In this document: positions 8,834-17,036 of the stretch, in pieces
Layout of the letters: every line of letters starts with the position of its first letter
Numbering within the stretch: the first letter of the stretch is position 1
NCBI GenBank assembly: GCA_035656635.1
Contig: DASRSD010000183.1
Span: forward strand, 1-64,000
Direction of reading: 5' to 3'
Length of the DNA stretch: 64,000 nucleotides
DNA from: Pirellulales bacterium
Lineage (GTDB): Bacteria; Planctomycetota; Planctomycetia; Pirellulales; JADZDJ01
Notes under the pieces: model-generated
What the model was told of the DNA's origin: nothing
Seen by the model: only the letters and a program-made list of their open reading frames with translations
The model's database searches: none
Translations under genes and position numbers: made by a program

Positions 8834-9700
8834 ATGTCTCATGTTGAATTAGTCCAGGTGCGAACGGCCGACGGTCTGCGCTTGGTTGGCGCGCTGGCGA
8901 TGCCAAAGCATGTCGATTCGCCGCGCCAGCCGCCGGTCGATGCGGTGTTGTGCGTGCATGGCACCGGCAGCAACTTTTACGCCTCGGCACTGTTCGAGGG
9001 CCTGGCTTCCAAACTGTTGGCCGATGGCATTGCCGTGCTGCGCGTGAACACACGGGGACACGATGTGCTTAGCATCGCCAGCACGCTGCACGGTCCGCAG
9101 CGAGCGGGCTCGGCCCTGGAGCACGTGGACGATTGCCGCCACGACCTGGTCGCTTGGTTGGAGTGCTTGGCGGCGCGCGGCTGCCAATCGGTGGCGCTGG
9201 TGGGGCACAGCCTGGGGGCCATCAAAGCGCTATATACCGCAGTTCGAATGCAACATCCGGCGCTGGTGCGGTTGGTGGCGATTTCTCCGCCGCGGCTGTC
9301 GCACGCGCATTATCTATCTTCCGAGAAGCGCGACGAATTTCTGGCTCATTACCGCCTGGCGCAGGAACATTTGGCGGCAGGGCACGGCGAGGCGCTGATG
9401 GAAATCAAAACGCCGCTGCCGTTTTTGGTCTCGGCCGCCAGCTTCATCGACAAGTACGGCCCTGAGGAAAAATATAACTTTTTGCGCGAACTGGACCGCA
9501 TCAATCTGCCCACGCTGTTTGCTTTTGGCGACGTGGAACTGCAGGAGATGAATTTTCGCGGCCTGCCCGAAGCGATTTTGGCGGCCGCCTCGCCGGCCCA
9601 AAATATCCGCGTAGTCACCATCGCCGGAGCCAATCACATTTACACCGGCCAAATCGACGAGCTAGCGCACAAAATCCGCGCCTGGCTGGCGACAAACTGA
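8834..9700 (+). CDS. Alpha/beta-fold hydrolase
   Basis: 288 residues from ATG 8834. Oxyanion-hole region VHGTGSNFY near residue 41, nucleophile elbow GHSLG with S126, and a late histidine in GANHIYTGQ consistent with the catalytic triad. The acid is probably the aspartate in FAFGDVEL. Substrate unknown; esterase, thioesterase or acyl transfer are possible. A longer frame starts at 8594 but overlaps the propeller gene, so the later ATG is preferred. It precedes an acyl-activating enzyme and two dehydrogenases on the same strand, so release or loading of an acyl group is a reasonable guess (inference). Confidence 0.8.
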   Translation: MSHVELVQVRTADGLRLVGALAMPKHVDSPRQPPVDAVLCVHGTGSNFYASALFEGLASKLLADGIAVLRVNTRGHDVLSIASTLHGPQRAGSALEHVDDCRHDLVAWLECLAARGCQSVALVGHSLGAIKALYTAVRMQHPALVRLVAISPPRLSHAHYLSSEKRDEFLAHYRLAQEHLAAGHGEALMEIKTPLPFLVSAASFIDKYGPEEKYNFLRELDRINLPTLFAFGDVELQEMNFRGLPEAILAAASPAQNIRVVTIAGANHIYTGQIDELAHKIRAWLATN

Positions 9701-9757
9701 CTTCGGGCGATAAAATCAGTAGCTTGCCGGTTACCCGGGAATCGCTAAGGATCTTGC

Positions 9758-10888
9758 ATGACCTCCGCCGCCGCTTTGCCAGCCCAAATTCAATCTTTGG
9801 TTGCCGCTGCCCGGGAACGGCTTGATGCCCACGTGTACGAAACCGTGCAGTGGCATTTTCATCCGTCCACCGGCTGTCCATTCTGGCTGGAGAAGGCCAA
9901 GGAATTGAAGTTCGATCCGCTGAAAGAAGTGCGCACGTTCGACGACTTGAAAAAGTTTCCGGAATTCCAGGACGAATGGCTCCGCGGCGGACCGGTGCGG
10001 CGCTGGGTGCCCAAGGCGCTGGCCGATAAGCCGATTTACGTGTTTGAAACCGGCGGCACCACGGGCATCCCCAAAAGCCGCATTGCCAGCGAAGATTTTC
10101 GCATCGATTACTCGCTATTCAGCGATACGCTGCCGGAAAAATATTTTCCCAAGGGCGCCAACTGGTTGATGCTGGGTCCGTCAGGGCCGCGGCGGCTGCG
10201 GCTGGCCGTGGAGCATTTGGCACAACATCGCGGCGGCATTTGCTTTTGCATCGATTTGGATCCGCGGTGGGTCATCAAGCTGATCAAGCGCGGCTGGATG
10301 GAGCATTTGGAAGCGTACAAGCAACACTGCATCGAACAGGCGATCACCATTTTGCGCGCCGGCCACGAGATCAAGTGCATGTTCACTACGCCCAAGCTGC
10401 TGGAGGCGCTGGCGCTGGAACTGGAGAAGCAAGGGTCCAGCATTCCGAAGGAAGGCATTACGGGAATTTTCAGCGGCGGCACAGAATTCACGCCGCAATG
10501 GACCCGCTTTGCCGTCGAGGAATTTTTGGGCGGGCCGCCGGAGCAAAGCGGCGTGTACATGACTCCGACGTACGGCAACACGCTGATGGGCCTGGCCGCC
10601 AGCAAGCCGATCACCGCCGCCGACGGCTACAAAATTAGCTACTACGCGCCGCAACCGCGGGCGATGGTGGAAGTCGTCGAGTTCAAAAACTACAACAACG
10701 TGGTCGGCTACGGCCAAACAGGCCGGGCGAAATTGACCACGCTGACCAAAGAATTTTTTGTGCCTGGGTTCCTGGAGCGAGACGAAGGGGAGCGTGAACC
10801 GCCATTCGAAAAATATCCCTGGGACGGTGTCAGCGGCGTGCGCCCCTTTCACGAGCTGGCCGAAGCCACGACGGTTGGGGTGTATTAA
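9758..10888 (+). CDS. Acyl-activating enzyme, LuxE/PaaK-like
   Basis: 376 residues with an AAGGATC ribosome site 5 bases before the ATG. The ATP/AMP-binding loop ETGGTTGIPKS lies near residue 95, and IFSGGTEFTP and PTYGNTLMG match the later adenylate-forming motifs. The C-terminal lid domain of typical phenylacetate-CoA ligases (about 430 residues) seems to be missing, which makes its length close to LuxE acyl-protein synthetases. It should activate a carboxylic acid as an acyl-adenylate. The next gene, an aldehyde dehydrogenase 21 bases away, suggests reduction of the activated acyl group (inference). Confidence 0.75.
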   Translation: MTSAAALPAQIQSLVAAARERLDAHVYETVQWHFHPSTGCPFWLEKAKELKFDPLKEVRTFDDLKKFPEFQDEWLRGGPVRRWVPKALADKPIYVFETGGTTGIPKSRIASEDFRIDYSLFSDTLPEKYFPKGANWLMLGPSGPRRLRLAVEHLAQHRGGICFCIDLDPRWVIKLIKRGWMEHLEAYKQHCIEQAITILRAGHEIKCMFTTPKLLEALALELEKQGSSIPKEGITGIFSGGTEFTPQWTRFAVEEFLGGPPEQSGVYMTPTYGNTLMGLAASKPITAADGYKISYYAPQPRAMVEVVEFKNYNNVVGYGQTGRAKLTTLTKEFFVPGFLERDEGEREPPFEKYPWDGVSGVRPFHELAEATTVGVY

Positions 10889-10909
10889 AGCGGGGAGTAA
10901 GGGTGGTTA

Positions 10910-12361
10910 ATGTTAAATTTGCCTGTCATCCGCTGGGGCCAGCCATACGATTCGCTGGAGAAGGACCAGGTGGTTCACTTCCTCAGCGGCGAGCCGATTG
11001 CTTCGGTCAGCCAGGCAAACGGGGCGCTTTTGCAGCGCGACATGCGCAATGCCAAGCAGGCCCGGAAGGCACTGTTGGATTTCAAGCCGGAAGAACTGAT
11101 CGAGCGGATCAAAAAAGCGGCGGATTTGTATTTGAACGCCACGTTGCCGATGGGCGATGGCACGCAATCGCCCCAGCAGTTTTCCCGACAGCAATCGGCC
11201 AGCACCGGCCTGCCGGAGCACATGGCCAAAGGGAACATGGCCAAAAACCATTTCGTGCTGACGCACATGGATCAAATGCTCGATGCGCTCACTCGCGGAC
11301 TGCCGCTGTCGATTCTTTCGCGCGGCTATGGGGTGGAAAGCCGCGGCGTGGTGGTGAGCTATCAATGCCAAGCGCCGGCCCTGGGCGTGGTGCTGCCGTC
11401 CAACTCGCCGGGCGTGCACACGCTGTGGCTGCCGGTGATACCCATGCAGGTGGGCCTGGTCCTCAAGCCTGGGCCGCAAGAGCCGTGGACGCCGTATCGC
11501 ATGACCGCGGCCTTTGTGCAGGCAGGCATTCCAGCCGAGGCGATCGGTATTTACCCCGGCGGGGCCGATGCCGGCGCTGCGGTGCTGGCCAGTTGCGAGC
11601 GGAGCATGATTTTCGGCGGCGCCGCCACCGTGGAACGCTACAAAGGCAATCCGAAAGTGAGCGTGCACGGTCCGGGCTTCAGCAAAATTCTGCTCGGCGA
11701 TGACATGGTGGACGAGTGGGAAAAATACCTCGACGTGATGGTCGAAAGCGTGTTCATCAACAGCGGCCGAGGCTGCATCAATTGTTCCGGCATTTGGGCT
11801 TCGCGGCACACCCAAGAAATTGCTGAGGCCATCGGCAAGCGGATTGGCCCGGTGGAACCGAAACCGCCGGAGGACCCGACCGCATCGTTGGCAGCTTTCA
11901 CGGTGCCCGGTCAAGCTGCCGGCGTGTGGAAGAGCATCGAGGCCGATTTGCGCGAAAGCGGCGTGCAGCATGTCACCGAGCAATACGGCCCACGGCTGGT
12001 GGAACGGGAACGCTGCGCTTATCTGCGGCCCACGGTGTTGCATTGCGAATCGCCCACGCTGGCGGCGGCGAAAAAAGAGTTCATGTTCCCGTTCGTTACC
12101 GTGGTGAAATGCCCCCAAGAAAAAATGATCGAATCGATCGGTTACACGCTGGTAGGCACGGCCATTACGAACCATCCGCAGTGGCAGCGCGAACTGACCG
12201 ACGCCACGAACATTGATCGGCTGAACATCGGACCCATTCCCACCACCAAGCTCGATTGGCTCCAGCCGCACGAAGGAAGCATCGTGGAATTTTTATTCCG
12301 CGCCCGAGCGTACCAGCTTCCGCCGGATCGCGTGGCCACGTTGAAAGGGGCTAGTGGCTAG
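10910..12361 (+). CDS. Aldehyde dehydrogenase-fold enzyme, possibly acyl reductase
   Basis: 483 residues. ALDH features: PSNSPGVHTLWLPVI near residue 163, cofactor region IFGGAATVERY, and the catalytic cysteine region NSGRGCINCSG with C289 and C292. The conserved general-base glutamate of oxidising ALDHs is not obvious, which is also true of acyl-CoA and LuxC-type reductases. Together with the upstream acyl-activating enzyme and the Fe-alcohol dehydrogenase it could reduce an activated acid to an aldehyde. The ATG is preceded by GGGGAG and AAGGG. The 3' end merges into a CTAGTGGCTAGGG repeat, which supplies the last codons (GASG). Confidence 0.8.
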   Translation: MLNLPVIRWGQPYDSLEKDQVVHFLSGEPIASVSQANGALLQRDMRNAKQARKALLDFKPEELIERIKKAADLYLNATLPMGDGTQSPQQFSRQQSASTGLPEHMAKGNMAKNHFVLTHMDQMLDALTRGLPLSILSRGYGVESRGVVVSYQCQAPALGVVLPSNSPGVHTLWLPVIPMQVGLVLKPGPQEPWTPYRMTAAFVQAGIPAEAIGIYPGGADAGAAVLASCERSMIFGGAATVERYKGNPKVSVHGPGFSKILLGDDMVDEWEKYLDVMVESVFINSGRGCINCSGIWASRHTQEIAEAIGKRIGPVEPKPPEDPTASLAAFTVPGQAAGVWKSIEADLRESGVQHVTEQYGPRLVERERCAYLRPTVLHCESPTLAAAKKEFMFPFVTVVKCPQEKMIESIGYTLVGTAITNHPQWQRELTDATNIDRLNIGPIPTTKLDWLQPHEGSIVEFLFRARAYQLPPDRVATLKGASG

Positions 12362-12377
12362 GGGCTAGTGACTAGCT
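12348..12377. repeat. CTAGTGGCTAGGG repeat, left flank of four-helix gene
   Basis: Contains GGGGCTAGTGGCTAGGGGC and GTGACTAG. A copy in the opposite orientation lies at 12841-12871, so the two flank the four-helix-bundle gene as inverted repeats. Confidence 0.8.
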
Positions 12378-12380
12378 TAG

Positions 12381-12764
12381 TCAGCGCTGTTTGGCTTTTA
12401 GCGACTTTTGAAGGCCGCGCAGCATTTTGCCGATTTCATTGAGTTGCGACAACAAATCATCGATGGCTTGTGGAGCGACGAAACCAAGATCGGCGGCAAG
12501 AATCAGTTGAGTTTCCAGTTCCGCAAGAGAACCCAGCGCATATGATATGTGGTGCAGAAACTCAAGCGTGGAATCACGTGCTTGGCCTTCTGCGATATTA
12601 GAAGGTATAGAAATGGCTGCGCGCTGGGATTGAATTGCTAAACCAAAAGTCTGTTGTTTTGGATATCGCTCGGTCAATTTGAATACGGTTTTTGCGACAC
12701 CCATGGACCGTTCCCAAACCTTCAGATGACGGTAATGCCGGACTTTTAAATCTGACGAATTCAT
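12381..12764 (-). CDS. Four-helix bundle protein (23S rRNA IVS / bAvd-like family)
   Basis: 127 residues from ATG 12764, with GGGGA 7 bases upstream; a longer frame to 12848 is less likely. Family features: HLKVWERSMGVAKTVFKLTERYP, SQRAAISIPSNIAEGQARDS and a last helix near LAELETQLILAADLGF. These small proteins occur in intervening sequences of 23S rRNA genes and as accessory proteins elsewhere; the molecular role is poorly known. The gene runs against the surrounding operon, between the aldehyde and alcohol dehydrogenase genes, and is bracketed by inverted repeats, so it looks like an inserted cassette. Confidence 0.9.
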   Translation of the reverse strand: MNSSDLKVRHYRHLKVWERSMGVAKTVFKLTERYPKQQTFGLAIQSQRAAISIPSNIAEGQARDSTLEFLHHISYALGSLAELETQLILAADLGFVAPQAIDDLLSQLNEIGKMLRGLQKSLKAKQR

Positions 12765-12840
12765 TGGAGTTCCCCAATTACGTTCCGAATGTTGTGTAAC
12801 AGACCGCGCTGAAATAGCATTGTGATCGACACAAGCATCG

Positions 12841-12871
12841 CTAGCCACTAGTCCCTAACCACTAGCCACTC
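12841..12871. repeat. CTAGCCACTAGTCCC repeat, right flank of four-helix gene
   Basis: Inverted relative of the repeat at 12348-12377. It ends three bases before the alcohol dehydrogenase start codon. Confidence 0.8.
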
Positions 12872-12873
12872 AA

Positions 12874-14025
12874 TTGACATCGTTTGATTTTTATCCGCGG
12901 ACGCGCATTGTTTTCGGGCCAGGCAAAGTGGCTGCGCTGGGTGAGTTGGCCGGCGAGCTGGGGGCCCGGCGCGTGCTGGTGGTCAGCGATCCGGGCATTG
13001 TGAAAGTCGGGCACAGCGCTCGGGCGATCAAAATGCTGGAGCAGGCGGGGATCGAAGGGCAACTCTTCGATACGGTGGGAGAAAATCCGACTACGGAGCA
13101 CGTCGAAGCGGGCTTGAAAGTGGCCAAGCGCTGGGAGCCGGAACTGATTGTGGGCCTGGGGGGCGGCAGCAGTATGGATTGCGCCAAGGGAATCAATTTT
13201 CTGTACACCAACGGCGGGCAGATGCAAGATTATTGGGGCATCGGCAAAGCGACCAAGCCCATGCTCCCGATGATTGCCGTGCCGACCACGGCCGGCACCG
13301 GCAGCGAAACGCAATCGTTCGCACTCATCAGCGATGCCAAAACGCACGTCAAAATGGCCTGCGGCGATAAAAAAGCCAGCTTTCGCGTGGCGCTGTTGGA
13401 TCCAGAATTAACGCTCACGCAGCCGGCACGGGTGACGGCGCTAACGGGCATTGACGCCGTGGCCCATGCCTTGGAAAGCTACGTGTGCCGGACGCGCAAT
13501 CCCGCTTCGATGGCCTTCAGCCGGGAGGCATGGCTGGCCTTGGGGGGAAACTTTGCCCATGTGTTGGCCCAGCCAAGCGATTTGGCTGCCCGCGGCGGCA
13601 TGCAATTGGGGGCGTGCTTTTCCGGCCTGGCGATTGAGAACAGCATGCTGGGAGCGGCGCATGCGCTGGCCAATCCGCTAACGGCCAGCTTCAACATTGC
13701 CCACGGCCAGGCGGTGGGCATGATGTTGCCGCACGTCATTCGCTTCAACGGCGAAGAGTTCGGGAATTTATATTTCGAGCTACTGGAATGCACGGCCGGC
13801 GGAAACGGCTTTCCTGCGCCGGCGGCGGGTTATCAAGGCCTGGCAGATTTCGTGGCGGAGCTGCTTCAACAGGCGGGCTTACTCGGCCGATTGCGCGAAT
13901 TTAAAATCCCGGCGGAAAAGCTGGAATCGCTGGCCGCCGACGCCGCCAAGCAATGGACGGCCGAGTTCAATCCGCGAAAAGCCGGCGTGCCGGAATTGCT
14001 GTCGCTGTATCAGGCCGCGTATTGA
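12874..14025 (+). CDS. Iron-containing alcohol dehydrogenase
   Basis: 383 residues from a TTG start, a normal length for the family. NAD-binding GGGSSMDCAKG near residue 94, AVPTTAGTGSE near 136, and the metal-ligand region with DAVAHALESYV and the histidines in AAHALANPL and NIAHGQAVG. It reduces an aldehyde to an alcohol or the reverse. It shares strand and theme with the acyl-activating and aldehyde dehydrogenase genes, but the four-helix cassette separates them by about 500 bases. No ribosome site is visible because the repeat adjoins the start. Confidence 0.9.
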   Translation: MTSFDFYPRTRIVFGPGKVAALGELAGELGARRVLVVSDPGIVKVGHSARAIKMLEQAGIEGQLFDTVGENPTTEHVEAGLKVAKRWEPELIVGLGGGSSMDCAKGINFLYTNGGQMQDYWGIGKATKPMLPMIAVPTTAGTGSETQSFALISDAKTHVKMACGDKKASFRVALLDPELTLTQPARVTALTGIDAVAHALESYVCRTRNPASMAFSREAWLALGGNFAHVLAQPSDLAARGGMQLGACFSGLAIENSMLGAAHALANPLTASFNIAHGQAVGMMLPHVIRFNGEEFGNLYFELLECTAGGNGFPAPAAGYQGLADFVAELLQQAGLLGRLREFKIPAEKLESLAADAAKQWTAEFNPRKAGVPELLSLYQAAY

Positions 14026-14095
14026 GGCCAGGAATTGGCCGCGAATCGCCGCAAAGCAGAAAATTAGCCGCGGATGAACGCCCAGCCAAAGTATT

Positions 14096-14204
14096 GCCGC
14101 GAATGAACGCAAATGAACGCGAATATCTGAATGATTTAGCACAACGGGTGATCGGCGCTGCTTATGATGTTTCGAATACTTTGGGAACCGGATTTTTGGA
14201 TTAG
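14096..14204 (+). pseudogene. Truncated copy of GxxExxY gene start
   Basis: From ATG 14103 a 33-residue frame (MNANEREYLNDLAQ..., AAYDVSNTLGTGFLD) ends at TAG. It parallels the first 33 residues of the intact gene immediately downstream (MHANSREYLNELAE..., AAYEVANVLGLGFLE). The copy stops exactly where the GxxExxY motif should be completed. Probably the remnant of a tandem duplication. Confidence 0.7.
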
Positions 14205-14210
14205 CCGCAA

Positions 14211-14555
14211 ATGCACGCAAATTCACGCGAATATTTGAATGAATTGGCGGAGAAAGTGGTCGGTGCAGCCTACGAAGTGGCAAATGTTCTGGGGCTTGGT
14301 TTTTTGGAAAAAGTGTACGAACGGGCCATGACCAGCGAATTGACCCGACAGGGAATACGCGTGCGTCCTCAAGCGCCCATTAGCGTGATCTACAAGGATG
14401 AAATGGTGGGAGATTATTTCGTAGATCTGCTTGTCGAAGAAGTTTTAATTGTCGAGCTGAAATGCGTTGATAGTTTTTGCGATCAACATTTGGCACAATG
14501 CCTCAATTATTTGAAGGCTACTGGATATCATTTGGCGCTCCTGGTTAACTTTTAA
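14211..14555 (+). CDS. GxxExxY protein (PD-(D/E)XK nuclease-like)
   Basis: 114 residues. The family-naming motif appears as GFLEKVY near residue 31. The nuclease-like core follows with GDYFVDLLVEEVLIVELKC, giving D..ExK-like spacing, then CLNYLKATGYHLALLVNF. The molecular role of the family is not established; a nuclease fold is inferred from the motif. Its first codons (ATGCACGCAAATTCACGCGAATAT) are themselves a member of the ATGAACGCAAAT repeat family, which links the intergenic repeat to this gene's 5' end. A truncated copy lies directly upstream. Confidence 0.85.
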   Translation: MHANSREYLNELAEKVVGAAYEVANVLGLGFLEKVYERAMTSELTRQGIRVRPQAPISVIYKDEMVGDYFVDLLVEEVLIVELKCVDSFCDQHLAQCLNYLKATGYHLALLVNF

Positions 14556-14569
14556 CGCAACCGGGTCGA

Positions 14570-15886
14570 ATGGAAGCGAGTGGTCTGGAATTTTTGAAAT
14601 CGGTCGCCGTTTGCATGCAACATCTGTTTCTCATTTGCGTTCATTCGCGTTCATTTGCGGCCAATCTCCTGCTGAATGCATTCCGCATCCATTCGCGTTC
14701 ATTCGCGGCTAATCTCCTGCTGGGTGCATTGCTGATTTGCGGCGGTTGTGAAGGAAATCATCCTGCAGCGCCGGCAGCAGGTAATCATCCAGCAGCGGCA
14801 GTTGCTGGCGATGACAGTGACAGTTCCACCGGCGGGCCCTGGCCGGTGTTTCGCCAAAACGCTCAGGCCACGGGCGTGGCGGAGAGTACATTGCCGCAGG
14901 AGTTGCAGCTGCTCTGGAAGTACACGGTGCAGAAAGGCTCGTTCGAATCGACGCCGGTCATTGTCGACGGCGCGGTGTACATCGGCGACATGGACGGCAC
15001 GTTTTACGCGCTCGATTTGCGCTCCGGTCAGGAGCGCTGGAAGTTCGACCTGGGCAAAGACAAAGCCGGCTTTACCGCCGCGGCCGCCGTGCGCGACGGG
15101 CGGGTGTATATCGGCGACATGGACGGCAATTTTTTGTGCCTGGACGCGCAGACGCACGAAAAAAAATGGACAGCCACGGCCGGCGCGGAAATCGATTCGG
15201 CGGCGAATTTCTATCACGACGTGGTGCTGTTCGGTTCGCAAGACACCACGCTGTATTGCTGCAACGCCGCTAGCGGAAAGCAGCAGTGGACGCATCAAAT
15301 TGGCGATCAAATTCGCTGCTCGCCCACCGTGGTGGAAGATTGTTGTTTTCTGGCTGGTTGCGACGGCAAGCTGCATGTGATCGATTTGCACGATGGCCAA
15401 GAAACCGGCGCGGTCGAAATTGCGGCGCCCACCGGCAGCACCCCGGCCGCCAGCGGAGAGTTGATTTATTTTGGCACGGAAGGGGGCACGTTCTTGTGCG
15501 TGAATTGGAAGCGTTTGGAAAAGGTTTGGGATTGGCAGGACCGGCTGCGCGGCCAATCGATTCGTTCCAGCGCCGCCTTGACGGACAAGGCCGTGATTTT
15601 CGGTGGGCGAGATAAAATGGTTCACGCGCTGGATCCCAAGACCGGCGACAAACGGTGGGATTTTATCACCAAAGGGCGCGTCGATAGCTCGCCGGTGGTC
15701 GTGGGCCAGCGCGTGTTTTTCGGCTCGGCCGATGGCCGGATTTACGCGCTCGACATGGCCACGGGCGAAAAAGTCTGGGACTACGAATGCGGCGGCCGGC
15801 TGGTCGGCAGCCCCGCGGTGGCCCAAGGGCGCCTCGTTATCGCCAGCGATGCCGGGGTGATATACTGTTGGGGAGAGAAAAAGTGA
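14570..15886 (+). CDS. PQQ-type beta-propeller lipoprotein with repeat-derived signal peptide
   Basis: 438 residues from ATG 14570 (ATG 14615 also possible). The mature part is a seven- or eight-bladed propeller with blades such as YIGDMDGTFYALDLRSG, YIGDMDGNFLCLDAQT, FGSADGRIYALDMATG and WDYECGGRLVGSPAV. The leader contains HSRSFAANLLL twice, ending LLICGGCEG, a plausible lipobox. Those segments are translated copies of the ATTCGCGTTCATTTGCGGC intergenic repeat, so the export signal appears to be assembled from repeat DNA. The 11-base spacing to the next gene suggests an operon with the Tat-exported NHL protein. Confidence 0.8.
   Translation: MEASGLEFLKSVAVCMQHLFLICVHSRSFAANLLLNAFRIHSRSFAANLLLGALLICGGCEGNHPAAPAAGNHPAAAVAGDDSDSSTGGPWPVFRQNAQATGVAESTLPQELQLLWKYTVQKGSFESTPVIVDGAVYIGDMDGTFYALDLRSGQERWKFDLGKDKAGFTAAAAVRDGRVYIGDMDGNFLCLDAQTHEKKWTATAGAEIDSAANFYHDVVLFGSQDTTLYCCNAASGKQQWTHQIGDQIRCSPTVVEDCCFLAGCDGKLHVIDLHDGQETGAVEIAAPTGSTPAASGELIYFGTEGGTFLCVNWKRLEKVWDWQDRLRGQSIRSSAALTDKAVIFGGRDKMVHALDPKTGDKRWDFITKGRVDSSPVVVGQRVFFGSADGRIYALDMATGEKVWDYECGGRLVGSPAVAQGRLVIASDAGVIYCWGEKK
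14632..14730. repeat. Duplicated ATTCGCGTTCATTTGCGGC repeat in coding sequence
   Basis: Two 41-base copies at 14642-14682 and 14690-14730 match at 37 of 41 positions. They are 48 bases apart, so both are read in the same frame. Confidence 0.85.
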
Positions 15887-15897
15887 GGAACTGAAAC

Positions 15898-16983
15898 ATG
15901 AAATTCACGCACAAATCGCCGCACCTTTCGCGGCGCGATTTCGTCAAAATTGCCGGCGTCGGTACGGGAGCCGCGCTGGCCGGAGCGCCGCTGTTTCTGC
16001 ACGCCGACGATAAAGCCGGCGGCAAGCCGCCGATTTTGGGCAGCGGCGCGCACACCTATGAGGCGATTCATGGCTGGGCACAGGTGCCCGAGGGCATGCG
16101 GTTTGGCAACACGCACATGGTGCAGGAAGATTCGCAGGGGCGGATTTTCATTCATCATCAAAACGGCGCGCCCGATTCGGTGTTCATTTTCGATCCCGAC
16201 GGCAAGTTTATTAAATCGTGGGGGGCCGAGTGGCGCGTTGGTGCGCACGGCATGCAACTGCGCAAGGAAGGGAACGAAGAATTTTTGTATTTGGCCACGA
16301 CCAAGCAGCATCAGGTGGCGAAAACCACGCTCGATGGGGAAAAAGTATTCGTGCTCGATTATCCCAAAGAAGCGGAAAATGCCGCCAGCGATCGTTGCTA
16401 TGCAAATGAGCAAAAATATTTGCCCACCAATATTGCCTTCGCCCCGAATGGCGATTTTTATGTGGCCGATGGTTACGGCTCGTATTACGTTCATCGTTAC
16501 GATAAAAACGGCAAGTACATTTCCACTTTTGGCGGCGCAGGCACCGATGACGGCGTGCTCGAGGAACCGCATGGCATTTGGTGCGATACGCGCGGCCCGA
16601 ATCCGATGATTTTGGTGGCCGATCGCAAGAACGAGCGGCTGCAATGGTTCGATTTGGAAGGCTCGCACCTGGAAACCTTGCTGCCGCCGGAAGAAAAGGG
16701 ATTCCGCAAGCCATGCCATTTCGATCAGCGGGGCACCGAATTGCTCTTGCCGGGGCTCGATGGCCGCGTAAGTATTCTCGATAAGGACAATCAGCAAATT
16801 GTCATTTTGGGCGATAACGATAATCCGAAGCAGCGCGGCCAAAACAAGGTGCCGCCGGAGCAGCGCAAGCCGGGCGTGTTTGTTTCGCCGCACGGCTGCC
16901 TGTGGGATTGGGCCGGCAACATTTACATTACCGAGTGGCTGACCGACGGCCGAGTAATCAAGCTGCGAAAAGTGGATGCGTGA
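15898..16983 (+). CDS. Tat-exported NHL/six-bladed propeller protein
   Basis: 361 residues with GAGGAACTG before the ATG. Twin-arginine motif SRRDFVK at residues 11-17, then a hydrophobic stretch (IAGVGTGAALAGAPLFL). NHL-like strands follow: FIFDPDGKFIKSWG, IAFAPNGDFYVADGYGSYYVHRYDKNG, ILVADRKNERLQWFD, GNIYITEWLTDGRVIKL. The closest functional class is peptidylamidoglycolate lyase-like or plain NHL proteins; the activity cannot be assigned. Export folded through Tat implies a cofactor or metal. Follows the propeller lipoprotein gene by 11 bases. Confidence 0.8.
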   Translation: MKFTHKSPHLSRRDFVKIAGVGTGAALAGAPLFLHADDKAGGKPPILGSGAHTYEAIHGWAQVPEGMRFGNTHMVQEDSQGRIFIHHQNGAPDSVFIFDPDGKFIKSWGAEWRVGAHGMQLRKEGNEEFLYLATTKQHQVAKTTLDGEKVFVLDYPKEAENAASDRCYANEQKYLPTNIAFAPNGDFYVADGYGSYYVHRYDKNGKYISTFGGAGTDDGVLEEPHGIWCDTRGPNPMILVADRKNERLQWFDLEGSHLETLLPPEEKGFRKPCHFDQRGTELLLPGLDGRVSILDKDNQQIVILGDNDNPKQRGQNKVPPEQRKPGVFVSPHGCLWDWAGNIYITEWLTDGRVIKLRKVDA

Positions 16984-17036
16984 TCGAAAAGTGTTTAGCC
17001 GCGACGCGCTAGCGGAGCGGGAGGGAATAGCAGAGC

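Noticed and set aside
10913-12271. 452-codon frame on the minus strand
   Set aside because: Antisense to the aldehyde dehydrogenase gene, which carries the catalytic Cys region. The product is His/Ala/Arg-rich noise.
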